Shown: positions 1 to 9,491, numbered from the stretch's first letter. The stretch is 64,000 nucleotides of DNA from Desulfosoma caldarium (GCF_003751385.1 NZ_RJVA01000010.1:186001-250000), one strand, 5' to 3'. Program-made: numbers and translations. The notes: a model not told the origin generated them from the letters alone.

Positions 1-234
1 CTGATCGTTGGCAAGAATGAGTTCCAGGGACCTTCCCTGCACGCCTCCCGAGGCGTTGACGGCTTCCACGGCGAGCATGGCGCCGTTGCGCCCATGAATT
101 CCAAGGTCCGAAAACCGCCCCGTCAAAGGACCGACAAAACCCACGCGCACCGGATCCTTGAAAGAGCAGCCCTTGAGGGGTCCCCATGAGACCAGAAAAC
201 ACAGGAGAATTCCCATGCTTTTCATGGACCTCAT
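1..234 (-). CDS. ABC transporter substrate-binding lipoprotein (branched-chain amino acid type), 5' part only
   Basis: The first 78 codons of a gene that runs off the left edge. The N-terminus has a hydrophobic segment (ILLCFLVSWG) ending in a lipobox-like LKGC, so a lipid-anchored exported protein is expected. The mature part begins VRVGFVGPLTGRFSDLGI and continues with a stretch typical of the Peripla_BP_6/LivK fold (GRNGAMLAVEAVNASGG), which binds amino acids or similar small ligands outside the inner membrane. A GGAAAGG motif lies about 11 nt before the chosen ATG at 234; an in-frame ATG at 225 is the alternative. The ligand cannot be inferred from the fragment. Transport partners would lie outside the window. 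Confidence 0.8.
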   Translation of the reverse strand, partial: MRSMKSMGILLCFLVSWGPLKGCSFKDPVRVGFVGPLTGRFSDLGIHGRNGAMLAVEAVNASGGVQGRSLELILANDQ

Positions 235-602
235 GCGTCGCGTTGCCTTTCCAGAGGCTTCAGGCACGCCAAAACCTCGCATTCCTCCATCAACTTCCTA
301 TGTTTTTTCGCCATGAACTGTTTTGGCAATCGGCGACTTCTCCACAAAGCTTTAAAATTTTTTGCCCGACAGGGCCGAGAGGAAATTCCCATGGACACCG
401 TTTCAAGCGCTCGATGCACACGCGCTCCCGGACAGAGCGTCGCCGCGATAGTCCGGTCAAAGGGCCACGTTCTCACGCTCCTGGTCCTGGGGCACGGAGA
501 AAGACGGTTCGTTCAGGAACATGGGGCAAGGGCCATCGCACCCTCAGCAGGCGCAGCCGTCAAAATCAGGGGCTGGAACGCCGCGGAGAGCCGATGTTTC
601 GA
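235..602. other. Intergenic stretch with no recognised gene
   Basis: About 370 bases separate the GH57 gene stop from the lipoprotein start, both on the minus strand. Small ORFs exist (for example minus 231-476, which would overlap the lipoprotein start by ATGA), but none has a recognisable domain or clear codon bias. On the minus strand an A/T-rich patch near 350-365 could belong to a promoter for the lipoprotein gene. I see no convincing terminator. Confidence 0.4.
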
Positions 603-3095
603 TCAGGATAGAAAGGTACAGGAGCTCAGGGCGTCCAAAGTGCGCAGGCACGATCGTTGATCGGCGCCTAGATGCTCTTGGTGCAAGCCCCGGCTGAGGT
701 CCCACCATAGGGTCGGAATCCACCAATCCTTAAATCCCATGCGCAGGGCTTGGGCAATGTCCACCAGAAGACATAGTTTTTCCAAAGCTATGCCACGGGC
801 TTTCAGAATGCGGCGCAATTCCGTGCGCACGGCCTTCGTCAAGGCGCGGTGCACCTCGGGCAGATCCTGGGGCACCCCCCAAGAGGCCAGGGACCTGTGG
901 AGGAATTCCAGGCGACCCAAAAAGGTTTGGCGTCGAAAGGTCCCTTCGGCTCCATTTTCGCGAAAATGGGCTTCACTGGTATCTTCTTCGGTAAGCACCG
1001 GCTCCAGGACATCGAGAATCTGCCGCTCTACGATTCGGCGCACGGAGTCCTTGATGTCTGCAGGTAAGGGGATGCCCCATTCGCGCAGGGACCACAGAAG
1101 CGATTGATGCGCATTGAAAAACCGCTTTTGAAATTCTGTGTAAAAATCCAGATGATCCTCGGCCAGTTTGTAGGCGATGCCCATGCGTACATCTTCGGGA
1201 ACGTCTTTGAGGGAATACGCTTCGGCCTCCGGCATTTCATCCACGCAGCGCAGCAAAGAGGCCACCCCTTCCACGGCGGATGATTGCAGGTTTTGAACCA
1301 AGGGGTCAAAGGCCGTTTCGTCTTTCACGGGTTTCACGGAAACCCGCACATCCAACCCACCTAAAAGCACGGCCGCGTAAGCACATCGCGTTGTCCTTTC
1401 TGTTCGCTCATCTTCCACGTCCATAATGCCCACCTGGCACGGCATGGGATACTCACAAAGAAAGCGCTCCAGCAGCGGCCGAAAGACAAACACATGAAGG
1501 CGCTTCCTGGAAGGCCTTTTCAGGGCCAGCGCTTCCATGGCCGCTCCGGCGCAGACGATCCCAGGCGACACCCGTTTCGGCACCACCAGTCGGTTGTACA
1601 CGTTGGCTCCATGCCCTATTTCAGGAAGATTGCTGGGCGCCTTTTCTAGGACCTTCAAGAAGATGTCTTCCAGAGGGGAAGCCCCGGTAAGGCGCGCCAG
1701 TTCCATGGCGCGACAGGCATGGGCAAGAATGATCTGAGTTTCTACGCCGCTGACGTCGTCAAAGAACCATCCGCAGGACGTGTACATGGCCATGGCTTCC
1801 CGTTGCATTTCCATCAACTCAAGCACCTGCCGTCTGTCCTCGGGCTCCAGGGGTTTGATCTGATGTCTTTGAAAGAAAGACTCCTTTTCCGCAGCGCCCT
1901 TGAGAAGAATGTGGATATAGTCGTTTCGCGCGGCCCACGGATCCCGAAGCTTTGTGGCCGCTTCCTTTTCAAAATGAAGGGCCAGAGCGTCCCGAACCGT
2001 ATCCAGAGCTTCCCTCAGGGGCTCGCGCCACTTCTGGTGCCAATCGGGATGGGCGCCGCTGTGGCAACCGCAATCCATGCGCCATCGTCCCACACCGTGG
2101 GCGCAACTCCACGCCGTCTCCGACACGATCTCCACCTCGGCCCTGACGGGAAACCGATCCAAAAAGGCCGCATAATTCACCACTTCGGTGGTGGAATCCT
2201 TTTCCAGGACATCAAAGGCTGCGGCCAAGGCCATGTCCCCAAACTTGAAATGATGTCCGTAGGATTCGCCGTCGGTGGCTGCATGAACCAGCCACGGCTC
2301 CCCCGGCAAGGCTTGCGAGTCGGCAAACGCCCCACGAAGCGCCGCGAGAAGCCATGAACTATGTTCCAGAAGGCGTTCAAAGGCAATGCCACGGGCAATC
2401 TTGTCGTTATAAAAGAACAGATACAGCCACTTGCCGTTGGTGCACCGATATCGGTACGCCCGCCCATAAGGAATGGAGCCGTCTCGGACGTCTCGCCACA
2501 CCGTGGATTCCCCTTCCATGAAACGCCATCGGGCCGCTTGATGGGGGGCCAGGATGGTGAACCGTATGCCGGCATCCGCCAGCACCGCCAGGGTTTCATG
2601 GTCCACGGCCGTTTCCGGAAGCCACAACCCGTCGGGATTTCGGCCGTAGCGGTGACGAAATTCGGCAATCCCCCAGGCAATTTGGGTTTCCTTGTCACGT
2701 CGGTTGGCCAAAGGCAAAATGATGTGATGATAGGCTTGAGCCAGAGCGTTTCCCCAGCCGCCCAAGCGCTTAGCGCTGCGCCGGTCCGCTTCGAGAAGCC
2801 TTTGCATCACCCAGGGATCCTGCCTCTCCAACCAGGCCATCAATGTGGGGCCGAAATCAAAGCTCAGCCATTCGTAATTGTTGCGCAGAGCCAGTATGCG
2901 GTTTTCGTGGTCCATGATGCGAGCGGCCGCGTTGGGACGGTAGCATTCGTTGGTGATGCGACGGTTCCAGTCATGGTCGGGATCGGCACTGGGTTCTCGC
3001 GGCACGGCGTTCAGCCATGGGTTTTCTCGAGGCGGTTGATAGAAATGGCCATGTAGGCAGACACCTCGCCACCCATCCTGAGGCTTTGCCGTCAT
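603..3095 (-). CDS. Glycoside hydrolase family 57 protein with DUF3536 domain
   Basis: 830 residues. The N-terminal part has the GH57 hallmarks GVCLHGHFYQPPRENPW (residues 11-27), LWLPETAVDHETL (157-169, holding the WLPE glutamate that acts as nucleophile in this family) and ATDGESYGHHFKFGD (273-287, with the aspartate expected as general acid). The C-terminal half matches the DUF3536 extension. GH57 enzymes act on alpha-glucans such as glycogen or maltodextrin; the precise reaction of the DUF3536 subfamily is not settled, so substrate is inference. No signal peptide, so cytosolic. The start overlaps the rsmI stop by 4 nt, making it the last gene of the translation operon; no functional link to that operon is evident. 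Confidence 0.85.
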   Translation of the reverse strand: MTAKPQDGWRGVCLHGHFYQPPRENPWLNAVPREPSADPDHDWNRRITNECYRPNAAARIMDHENRILALRNNYEWLSFDFGPTLMAWLERQDPWVMQRLLEADRRSAKRLGGWGNALAQAYHHIILPLANRRDKETQIAWGIAEFRHRYGRNPDGLWLPETAVDHETLAVLADAGIRFTILAPHQAARWRFMEGESTVWRDVRDGSIPYGRAYRYRCTNGKWLYLFFYNDKIARGIAFERLLEHSSWLLAALRGAFADSQALPGEPWLVHAATDGESYGHHFKFGDMALAAAFDVLEKDSTTEVVNYAAFLDRFPVRAEVEIVSETAWSCAHGVGRWRMDCGCHSGAHPDWHQKWREPLREALDTVRDALALHFEKEAATKLRDPWAARNDYIHILLKGAAEKESFFQRHQIKPLEPEDRRQVLELMEMQREAMAMYTSCGWFFDDVSGVETQIILAHACRAMELARLTGASPLEDIFLKVLEKAPSNLPEIGHGANVYNRLVVPKRVSPGIVCAGAAMEALALKRPSRKRLHVFVFRPLLERFLCEYPMPCQVGIMDVEDERTERTTRCAYAAVLLGGLDVRVSVKPVKDETAFDPLVQNLQSSAVEGVASLLRCVDEMPEAEAYSLKDVPEDVRMGIAYKLAEDHLDFYTEFQKRFFNAHQSLLWSLREWGIPLPADIKDSVRRIVERQILDVLEPVLTEEDTSEAHFRENGAEGTFRRQTFLGRLEFLHRSLASWGVPQDLPEVHRALTKAVRTELRRILKARGIALEKLCLLVDIAQALRMGFKDWWIPTLWWDLSRGLHQEHLGADQRSCLRTLDALSSCTFLS

Positions 3096-4006
3096 GAAAA
3101 TCCTCCTTCACCTGGTTCTTCATTTTTCCGGCGGCTTAGGTGCAAGGCCGCCTGATACGCATCCCGGCGACGAACCCGGTAGATTTTTTGCACCTTTTCC
3201 ACGGCATTTTTGACCGAATCGCCGTGGTCCAGGTAGGCCTCAAGCGCATGTTTCCATGAGGCGTCCTGCAGTACCTCGCCATTCGATGCTACAGGCGCGC
3301 CTTCCACCACCAGCGTCACTTCACCTCGAGTGCCTTCCCTGTAAACATCCAGGGCCTGGGAAACGGTTCCTCGAAACACTTCCTCGTGCACCTTGGTGAG
3401 TTCTCGAGCAACGGCCACGCGAAGATCTCCCCACTGATCCAGAATATCCTCTAGGGTGCGCACCAAGCGCCGGGGCGACTCGTAGAGAACTCGCGTCATG
3501 GATAGGTTCGCATACTTCACAAAGAACTGCGTGCGATGCGCGCCCCTTGACGGAGGAAAGCCCAGAAAGGCAAAGGGCTGGGAATCCAGTCCGGAGACGA
3601 TCAAGGCCGCAATGGCCGCACAAGGCCCAGGAATCGGGATCACTTGAAGGTCGTGACGCAGCGTTTCCTGAATCAGGGCCACGCCGGGATCTGAAATGCC
3701 CGGTGTGCCGGCGTCCGTCACCAGGGCCACCTGAGCCCCTTTTTTCAAAAGAGACACAATCCTCGACAGCCCTTCTGCCGATGTGTGGGCATGGCAACTG
3801 AGCAGCGGCACGCGAATCTGATGCGCGCTCAAGAGCTTCCGCGTATGCCGCGTGTCTTCAGCCACCACATGGTCCACGGAGCGCAAAACTTCCAGGGCCC
3901 TCAGGGTGATGTCCTGAAGGTTTCCGATGGGCGTCGCCACCACGTACAGGGTTCCCGCGCCATGGTTCGCCAAAGTTCCCGTTTTTTCCTTCACCTGACG
4001 ATTCAT
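3092..4006 (-). CDS. rsmI: 16S rRNA (cytidine-1402-2'-O)-methyltransferase
   Basis: 304 residues, tetrapyrrole-methylase fold. It begins, after a short leader, with LYVVATPIGNLQDITLRALE and continues with DHVVAEDTRHTRKLL, ALVTDAGTPGISDPG and IPIPGPCAAIAAL, the diagnostic RsmI blocks that form the S-adenosylmethionine and rRNA sites. RsmI methylates the ribose of C1402 in the decoding centre of the 30S subunit. Length is slightly above the usual 280-290 residues because of a basic C-terminal tail. It follows yraN by 6 nt and overlaps the GH57 gene by 4 nt. The yraN-rsmI neighbourhood is common in bacteria. Confidence 0.95.
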   Translation of the reverse strand: MNRQVKEKTGTLANHGAGTLYVVATPIGNLQDITLRALEVLRSVDHVVAEDTRHTRKLLSAHQIRVPLLSCHAHTSAEGLSRIVSLLKKGAQVALVTDAGTPGISDPGVALIQETLRHDLQVIPIPGPCAAIAALIVSGLDSQPFAFLGFPPSRGAHRTQFFVKYANLSMTRVLYESPRRLVRTLEDILDQWGDLRVAVARELTKVHEEVFRGTVSQALDVYREGTRGEVTLVVEGAPVASNGEVLQDASWKHALEAYLDHGDSVKNAVEKVQKIYRVRRRDAYQAALHLSRRKNEEPGEGGFS

Positions 4007-4012
4007 GGCCCA

Positions 4013-4387
4013 TCACCCCAGCCCCTGCGCATCAAACGCTCCGGGAATCCACCGAATTCGCGCGTGTTCGCCATACCACTGCACGGCCACCACATCAAAG
4101 CGCACCGGCACGCCCATCAAACCCCGGCATTTCAGATACCACAGGGCCACGCGCACCACGCGCTTTTTCTTGGTTCCGCTGATGGATTCTTCTGCCATAC
4201 CCCAGCGAGCGCTTCGATGGGAACGGATTTCCACAAAAACATACGTCCCTCCGTCCCGAGCCACAAGATCCACTTCGCCTAAAGGGCAGCGCACGTTTCT
4301 TTCGAGGATTTCCAGGCCGTGCTCTTGAAGATATGCCGAAGCCAGCGTCTCACTGTCACGGCCGGTTCGAACCCGTTGGTGGTCCAT
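4013..4387 (-). CDS. YraN/UPF0102 family nuclease-like protein
   Basis: 124 residues from the ATG at 4387, chosen because AGGAT sits 7 nt upstream; an in-frame GTG at 4405 would enlarge the overlap with rnhB. It carries the UPF0102 pattern: GRDSETLASAYLQEHGLEIL, then CPLGEVDLVARDGGTYVFVEIR, which lines up with the E-x-D ... E-x-[KR] core of PD-(D/E)XK nucleases (arginine rather than lysine in the last position, a common variant). The family is predicted to act on branched or repair DNA, but its role is unproven. The start overlaps the 3' end of rnhB by 32 nt. Confidence 0.85.
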   Translation of the reverse strand: MDHQRVRTGRDSETLASAYLQEHGLEILERNVRCPLGEVDLVARDGGTYVFVEIRSHRSARWGMAEESISGTKKKRVVRVALWYLKCRGLMGVPVRFDVVAVQWYGEHARIRWIPGAFDAQGLG

Positions 4388-5027
4388 AGGCGGCATCCTC
4401 GGCACAACACACGCCGTGAAACGATCGCCGATGAATGGGACATGGTCCGAATCGCCGAAGCGCTCTCAGATGTTCCCGCGTGGGATAGCCCTTGTGACGA
4501 GCAAATCCATAGAAGGGATATTGTTCGTGGTAGGTCAGCATGAGTTGATCGCGATGCACCTTAGCGACAATGGATGCCGCCGCGATGCTGAGGCTGAGAG
4601 CATCCCCTTTAATGATGCTTCGTTGGGGAATGGAAAGGGGCAAAGTGTAGGGACCGTCGATGAGTACAAAATCGGGAGTGACGTCCAAACTGCGAATGGC
4701 CCGAACCATGGCCTTCAAGGAGGCTCGCAAGATATTGGTCCGGTCGATTTCTTCGGCATCGACCAAGCCCACACCGACCGAAACGGCCGCTTGCCTAATC
4801 GTTTTGGCCAATTCTTCACGGCGGGCGGGCGGCACTCGTTTGGAATCCACCACGCCGGGAAGATCCATTCCTTCGGGAAGAATGACCGCAGCGGCCACCA
4901 CTGGGCCGGCCAGTGGTCCGCGCCCCACTTCGTCCACGCCGGCCAAAAGACGAAAACCCCGCCGGCGAAATTTGAAATCAAAAGCAAGCCCATCCACCGG
5001 CGGGGTTTCAAACAAAGTCCTTTGCAT
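4356..5027 (-). CDS. rnhB: Ribonuclease HII
   Basis: 223 residues. RNase HII cuts the RNA strand at ribonucleotides embedded in DNA. Seen: LLAGVDEVGRGPLAGPVVAAAV (the DE pair of the DEDD active site), VLIDGPYTLPL, KGDALSLSIAAASIVAKVHRD with the later active-site aspartate, and YPFYGFARHKGYPTREH typical of type 2 enzymes. An N-terminal extension of about 25 residues precedes the catalytic core. It lies between rplS and yraN in the classic rplS-rnhB-yraN order, 66 nt after rplS. Confidence 0.95.
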   Translation of the reverse strand: MQRTLFETPPVDGLAFDFKFRRRGFRLLAGVDEVGRGPLAGPVVAAAVILPEGMDLPGVVDSKRVPPARREELAKTIRQAAVSVGVGLVDAEEIDRTNILRASLKAMVRAIRSLDVTPDFVLIDGPYTLPLSIPQRSIIKGDALSLSIAAASIVAKVHRDQLMLTYHEQYPFYGFARHKGYPTREHLRALRRFGPCPIHRRSFHGVCCAEDAAYGPPTGSNRP

Positions 5028-5093
5028 GCGCGAACTATCCGGGGCAGCCGCTTATGAAAACGTGCGGACTGAGGTTTGCGCGCTTGAAAACGG

Positions 5094-5441
5094 TTACCGC
5101 CGTTCCTTGATTCGAGCCGCCTTGCCCAAACGTTCCCTCAGGTAGTAAAGCCGGGAGCGGCGTACGCGGCCCTTGCGCACCACCTCAATCTTATCGATCC
5201 TCGGCGAATGAATGGGAAAGATTCGCTCCACGCCGATGCCGTAAGACACCTTGCGCACCGTAAAGGTCTCTCCCAAGCCGCCTCGATGCCGACGAATGAC
5301 CACACCTTCAAAGACCTGAATGCGTTCCTTGTCGCCTTCTCGAATCTTGACGTGCACCTTCACCGTGTCGCCCACGCGAAACTGCGGAATATCCACGCGC
5401 ATATAGTCGCGCTCAAGACTCTGAATCACATTCAACCCCAT
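5094..5441 (-). CDS. rplS: 50S ribosomal protein L19
   Basis: 115 residues, usual length. Contains the L19 signatures [52 protein letters not shown] and the basic tail [13 protein letters not shown]19 sits at the 30S-50S interface. The gene is downstream of trmD in the conserved rpsP-rimM-trmD-rplS order, here with an extra RNA methyltransferase gene between trmD and rplS and a 144-nt gap before rplS. Confidence 0.97.
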   Translation of the reverse strand: MGLNVIQSLERDYMRVDIPQFRVGDTVKVHVKIREGDKERIQVFEGVVIRRHRGGLGETFTVRKVSYGIGVERIFPIHSPRIDKIEVVRKGRVRRSRLYYLRERLGKAARIKERR

Positions 5442-5585
5442 TACCGTCCTCCAATCGTCTACCCCATTGCCGATCCATATTTGACGCAGGTCGTTGCACC
5501 GTGCGTCGGCGTCACGCCGCCAACTGCGGATGGCTTACATACTCCAAAAAGGCCTCACACGCAAACACCAAAATACCGAGGGCCT

Positions 5586-6167
5586 CTATTTCCTGAAAAA
5601 TCGATCCAGCAGAATGGCCGCGGCACATCGCACCGAAATATGGTTGTAATCCCCTCGACCTTCCACCGGGCGCAACGTTCCATGGCAGAGCCTCCAGACT
5701 TTTCCGGACAACCCCCATCCCGTTCCAAGCACCATCATGCCGGGTCGGCCGGTGGCTTCCAAAATCAGTCGAGCTTCCGAAGGCTCCACATCCGTTCCGC
5801 TTCCACGAGCCGACGTGGCCCAGAGAAACGGCGGCCGCCCCTGTTCCTCTTCCACATGGGCGATGGCCTCTTCCAAGGTGGACGCGACACGAAGTCGCCG
5901 AAGGGCGCGTTCTCGGTCCGGATGCAGTTGGCCTCCAATCCCGTGCAGCCAGTGATGGATCAGCCGATGCACCAATTTCTGCTGATCCTTGAGCGGCGTG
6001 ACCACGTAACAGGCCGGAAGTTCATAGGTACAGGCGAGCCGGGCCAGGTCGTGCAAATCCAGATTGGTCACGGCGGCGACAATTTCTTCCCCGCGCCGAT
6101 TGATCACCGGGGCATGCACCAAAGCCAGGTAAAGCGCCGGACCCTTAACCGTCTTGGGGTCGCTCAT
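5586..6167 (-). CDS. SPOUT-type RNA methyltransferase family protein (Pfam RNA_Me_trans-like)
   Basis: 193 residues. The N-terminus [37 protein letters not shown] and the C-terminal knot-like part [14 protein letters not shown] with [16 protein letters not shown] match a family of predicted S-adenosylmethionine-dependent RNA methyltransferases related to TrmD. Its target is not known. The ATG overlaps the trmD stop by 4 nt, so the two are translationally coupled, which supports a tRNA or rRNA modification role. The insertion between trmD and rplS is known in Desulfobacterota, from memory. Confidence 0.8.
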   Translation of the reverse strand: MSDPKTVKGPALYLALVHAPVINRRGEEIVAAVTNLDLHDLARLACTYELPACYVVTPLKDQQKLVHRLIHHWLHGIGGQLHPDRERALRRLRVASTLEEAIAHVEEEQGRPPFLWATSARGSGTDVEPSEARLILEATGRPGMMVLGTGWGLSGKVWRLCHGTLRPVEGRGDYNHISVRCAAAILLDRFFRK

Positions 6168-6898
6168 GAAGCGTCATCCCCTTCGCGCAGCAGTGCCAGG
6201 TCCTGTTCCGTCAGCTGCAGTCGCGCAAACAGATCCGGTCGTCTTTGCCGCGTTCTCAAAAGAGCTTGTTTACGGCGCCAGCGGGCTATACGACGGTGAT
6301 CCCCGGACAAGAGTACCTCCGGCACCTTGAGCCCTCGAAATTCCTGAGGCCTGGTGTACTGGGGATATTCCAAGACGGGTTCTCGAAAGGACTCCGCCTC
6401 TGCGGAGGCTTCGTTGCCCAGAACACCGGGAAGCAGTCGGGACACGGCGTCAATCACCACCATGGCAGCCAGTTCGCCTCCCGTGAGGATAAAATCCCCA
6501 ATGGACACCTCCTCATCCACGAAATACTGCCCCACCCGTTCATCCACGCCTTCATAACGGCCACACACCAGCACCAGGCGTTCCAAGAGGCTGTATCGGC
6601 GAGCGGCGGCTTGGTCAAAAAGGGCGCCCTGGGGCGTCAGCAGCACCACATGAGCCGGCGGGCCCTGAGCCGCGATGGCTTCCAGAGCGCGCACGATGGG
6701 TTCGGGCTTCATGACCATCCCTTCGCCCCCGCCGAAAGGTCGGTCATCGGTCATCTGATGCCGGTCCGTGGCATAATCCCTCAGGTTGTGCACGCGAACG
6801 GTCACAAGTCCTCTCGCCCGCGCCTTGCCCACAATACTCTCCCCAAGCGGCCCGCCCTCGAACATGCCGGGAAAAATGGTCAGGATGTCAAAGATCAT
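6164..6898 (-). CDS. trmD: tRNA (guanine-37-N1)-methyltransferase
   Basis: 244 residues. Starts [15 protein letters not shown] and has the trefoil-knot SAM site in [12 protein letters not shown] and [29 protein letters not shown], plus [15 protein letters not shown] that follows it in all TrmD proteins. TrmD methylates G37 next to the anticodon to prevent frameshifting. It overlaps rimM upstream and the SPOUT methyltransferase downstream by 4 nt each. Confidence 0.97.
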   Translation of the reverse strand: MIFDILTIFPGMFEGGPLGESIVGKARARGLVTVRVHNLRDYATDRHQMTDDRPFGGGEGMVMKPEPIVRALEAIAAQGPPAHVVLLTPQGALFDQAAARRYSLLERLVLVCGRYEGVDERVGQYFVDEEVSIGDFILTGGELAAMVVIDAVSRLLPGVLGNEASAEAESFREPVLEYPQYTRPQEFRGLKVPEVLLSGDHRRIARWRRKQALLRTRQRRPDLFARLQLTEQDLALLREGDDAS

Positions 6899-7416
6899 TC
6901 GAATAAACCTTCAGGGGGATCCACCACCATGACCCCTCGGGACACGTCGATGGCGTGGACGATCTCCGCTACGGCGGGCACCAAAGCCTCACGGCCCGAA
7001 TCCGTCTCCACCACATAGAGATCGTGGGCTCGGGTTTCGAGGATGCCCACCACTCGGCCCAAAACCACTCCATCTGGTGTGAGCACCCGCAAACCCATCA
7101 GTTGGTGGTGGTAGTACTCGCCAGCCTCGAGCGGCGCCAGATCTTCCTCTGGAACCCCCACTTCCAGTCCCACGAAGCACCGAGCCGCCTCAACGTCTTC
7201 CACGCCTTCTAAGCGAACCAGCCATTTCCCCTCCAAGGGCCTCTTTTCCACGAGACGCAGCGGCCGAGGAACCCCGCTCGTAGGGGCTTGCACAAAGAGC
7301 CATTGGCCACATTGGCGTCGACTCAGCGTTTCGCCATAGGGAGCGATCACAAGGGCGCCGCGAATTCCATGCGTCTTCACGATCTGTCCTACGGCGACCC
7401 AGCGCTGACCGCTCAT
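6895..7416 (-). CDS. rimM: Ribosome maturation factor RimM
   Basis: 173 residues. Has the RimM N-domain signature [21 protein letters not shown] and the PRC-barrel part [29 protein letters not shown], ending in [22 protein letters not shown]. RimM helps assemble the head of the 30S subunit and binds S19. The gene follows khpA by 5 nt and overlaps trmD by 4 nt. Confidence 0.96.
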   Translation of the reverse strand: MSGQRWVAVGQIVKTHGIRGALVIAPYGETLSRRQCGQWLFVQAPTSGVPRPLRLVEKRPLEGKWLVRLEGVEDVEAARCFVGLEVGVPEEDLAPLEAGEYYHHQLMGLRVLTPDGVVLGRVVGILETRAHDLYVVETDSGREALVPAVAEIVHAIDVSRGVMVVDPPEGLFE

Positions 7417-7421
7417 ACGAC

Positions 7422-7655
7422 CTATTCGATGATTTCTAAAACCGCCCGTTTTCGAATCTTTGTGGACGCGGCACTGAGAATCGTCCGCATGGCGCGGGCC
7501 GTGCGACCTTGCTTGCCGATGACTTTGCCCAAATCTTCCTTGGCTACTCGCAATTCGATGACGGAGGTTTGTTCCCCTTCGATTTCCGAAACGCGCACGT
7601 GTTCAGGATTATCCACTAACGCCCGCGCCATGTACTCAATGAGTTCCTTCAGCAT
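7422..7655 (-). CDS. khpA: KH domain RNA-binding protein
   Basis: 77 residues, one KH domain. Seen: [20 protein letters not shown] at the start and [26 protein letters not shown], the GxxG loop (GKQG) that grips RNA. Length and position between rpsP and rimM are those of KhpA (also called YlqC), an RNA chaperone that partners KhpB in some bacteria. It lies 43 nt downstream of rpsP. Confidence 0.95.
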   Translation of the reverse strand: MLKELIEYMARALVDNPEHVRVSEIEGEQTSVIELRVAKEDLGKVIGKQGRTARAMRTILSAASTKIRKRAVLEIIE

Positions 7656-7698
7656 GGTCCACCCTCCGTTTTCTCAGCACCGCCTATCCTCAGGCCCC

Positions 7699-7959
7699 TC
7701 AGGACGCCTGTGTCGCTCCAAGATTCGCATGCTTGCGAATAAGGCTCATGACCGTCCTCGTGGGTTCCACACCCTGTTCGAGCCAATAGCGCAGACGCTC
7801 CGTATTGAAGGTGACCGTTTCCGGTTGGGTCAAGGGATTGTAGGTTCCAACGCGCTCAATGAACCGACCATCACGAGGGGCTTCCGAATGGGCCACCACA
7901 ATGGAATAAAAGGGTTTCTTTTTCCTGCCCCGACGAGCTAAACGAATACGAACCGGCAT
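7699..7959 (-). CDS. rpsP: 30S ribosomal protein S16
   Basis: 86 residues. MPVRIRLARRGRKKKPFYSIVVAHSEAPRDGRFIERVG is the standard S16 N-terminus and LRYWLEQGVEPTRTVMSLIRK the conserved C-terminal helix. S16 is an early-binding assembly protein of the small subunit. A GGAGGTAG run lies a few nucleotides before the start. It follows ffh by 92 nt. Confidence 0.97.
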   Translation of the reverse strand: MPVRIRLARRGRKKKPFYSIVVAHSEAPRDGRFIERVGTYNPLTQPETVTFNTERLRYWLEQGVEPTRTVMSLIRKHANLGATQAS

Positions 7960-8051
7960 AATGGTCTTCTACCTCCTGTTTTTCGTCACTTTACCTCATG
8001 GCCCACACGGGCTCAAAACAAATTCTTGCCCTATACACCAGAAGGCTCGGC

Positions 8052-9401
8052 TCACAAAGAGAAAAATGCCTTCACTTTCTTTTTCTTGACCTTCTTTGCC
8101 GGCTTGCCGCCCCCCATCACCTGCCTCATCATGCGCCGAGCATCCTCATAGCTGCGCAACAACTGGTTCACTTCCTGAACACTGGTGCCGCTGCCCATGG
8201 CGATGCGCCGTTTGCGGCTCGCGTTGATGATGGAGGCGTCGCGACGCTCCTCCTTGGTCATGGAATTGATGATGGCCTCCGTGCGCACCAGAGCCTTTTC
8301 GTCAATCTGCATCTTCTTGAGTTCCTTGAGCATGCCCATGCCGGGAAGCATCTTGAGAATGGACTCCAGGGAACCCAGCTTCTTGATCTGGCGTAGCTGC
8401 CGACGAAAATCATCGAGGCTAAAAGAGTTGTCTTGAAACTTTCGCGCCAAATCCAACGCCTCTTTTTCGTCAAAGGCTTCCTGGGCTTTTTCAATGATGC
8501 TCAGCACATCGCCCATCCCAAGAATTCGGGAACTCATGCGGTCGGGATGAAAAACTTCTAAAGCGTCCAGCTTTTCGCCAACCCCCACGAACTTGATGGG
8601 ACAGCCGGTCACGGCCTTGATAGACAAGGCCGCACCACCTCGAGCATCGCCGTCCAGCTTAGTGAGGATGACGCCGGTCAATCCCACGGCGTCATGAAAG
8701 GCTCCGGCCACCTGCACCGCGTCCTGGCCGGTCATGGCGTCGGCGACTAAGAGGATTTCCTTGGGGTGCAGAATGTTTTTAAGGCGCTTGAGCTCATCCA
8801 TGAGCTCCGTATCAATGTGCAGTCGGCCGGCTGTGTCCACGAGCATCACGTCACTTTGGCTTTCTTTGGCAAAAGCCGCGGCCGATGCGGCAATCTCTTC
8901 GGGCTTGTCTCGAGAGGACGCCGCATAGACGGGAATGTTCAACTGGCGACCCAAGGTAATGAGCTGATCGATGGCTGCGGGACGATACACGTCGGCGGGA
9001 ATGAGGCAGGGTTTGCGCCCGCTTTTGGACAGGTGCCTGGCCAGCTTTCCCGCCGTGGTGGTTTTTCCCGAACCCTGGAGTCCCACCAGCATGATCCCTT
9101 GAGGCGGCTTGCCGGACAGATCCAAGGGCATGGCGGTGCCGCCCATGAGCTCGGTGAGGGATTCATGGACAATCTTGATGACCTGCTGGCCGGGTGTGAG
9201 GCTTCGCATGACCTCCTGTCCCACGGCCCTTTCGGCAACCTTGGCAATAAAATCCTTGGCCACCTTGTAGTGCACATCCGCTTCCAAAAGGGCAAGGCGT
9301 ACTTCCCGCAGGGCATCTTGAATGTTTTGTTCCGTGAGTTTGCCGTAGCCCTTGAGGTGGCGAAAAACCTTTTGCAATTTGGTGCTCAGGCTGTCAAACA
9401 T
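8052..9401 (-). CDS. ffh: Signal recognition particle protein Ffh
   Basis: 449 residues from the ATG at 9401 (MFDSLSTKLQKVFRHLKGYG, the usual Ffh start). Upstream in-frame ATGs (9491, 9464) are rejected because a promoter (TTGACA, 17 nt, TAGCAT) overlies them, so they would not be transcribed. The N domain is followed by the SRP GTPase with GLQGSGKTTTAGKLA (P-loop), DVYRPAA, DTAGRLHID and TKLDGDARGGAA, and by a methionine-rich M domain that binds 4.5S RNA and signal peptides, ending in a lysine-rich tail. Ffh directs nascent membrane proteins to FtsY. First gene of the translation operon. Confidence 0.95.
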   Translation of the reverse strand: MFDSLSTKLQKVFRHLKGYGKLTEQNIQDALREVRLALLEADVHYKVAKDFIAKVAERAVGQEVMRSLTPGQQVIKIVHESLTELMGGTAMPLDLSGKPPQGIMLVGLQGSGKTTTAGKLARHLSKSGRKPCLIPADVYRPAAIDQLITLGRQLNIPVYAASSRDKPEEIAASAAAFAKESQSDVMLVDTAGRLHIDTELMDELKRLKNILHPKEILLVADAMTGQDAVQVAGAFHDAVGLTGVILTKLDGDARGGAALSIKAVTGCPIKFVGVGEKLDALEVFHPDRMSSRILGMGDVLSIIEKAQEAFDEKEALDLARKFQDNSFSLDDFRRQLRQIKKLGSLESILKMLPGMGMLKELKKMQIDEKALVRTEAIINSMTKEERRDASIINASRKRRIAMGSGTSVQEVNQLLRSYEDARRMMRQVMGGGKPAKKVKKKKVKAFFSL

Positions 9402-9462
9402 GGTCGCATCCGTTTCTGCGGCTTGAACTGCGGATTTCTTCGCTTTTTTCCAATACTCGAGC

Positions 9463-9491
9463 ATGCTATATTCTAACTGTGTTTGTGTCAA
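9463..9491 (-). promoter_or_regulatory. Probable sigma-70 promoter of the ffh-rpsP-trmD operon
   Basis: On the minus strand TTGACA (9491-9486) and TAGCAT (9468-9463) are separated by exactly 17 nt. The -35 is a perfect consensus match and the -10 matches 4 of 6. The expected transcript start near 9456 lies upstream of the ffh ATG at 9401 and excludes the longer reading-frame starts. Confidence 0.6.

Noticed and set aside
231-476. 81-codon minus-strand ORF overlapping the lipoprotein start by ATGA
   Set aside because: No domain, no clear ribosome site, and composition unlike the real genes; possible but unsupported.
544-726. Minus ORF ending in a cysteine-containing DFDGCAC tail
   Set aside because: It is another frame overlapping the GH57 3' end, without a ribosome site or homology.
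5208-6299. 363-codon plus-strand ORF across rplS and the SPOUT methyltransferase
   Set aside because: Lies antisense to two well-supported genes and shows no domain.
9401-9491. Longer Ffh N-terminus from the ATG at 9491 or 9464
   Set aside because: These codons overlie a good promoter, and homologous Ffh proteins begin at the 9401 methionine.
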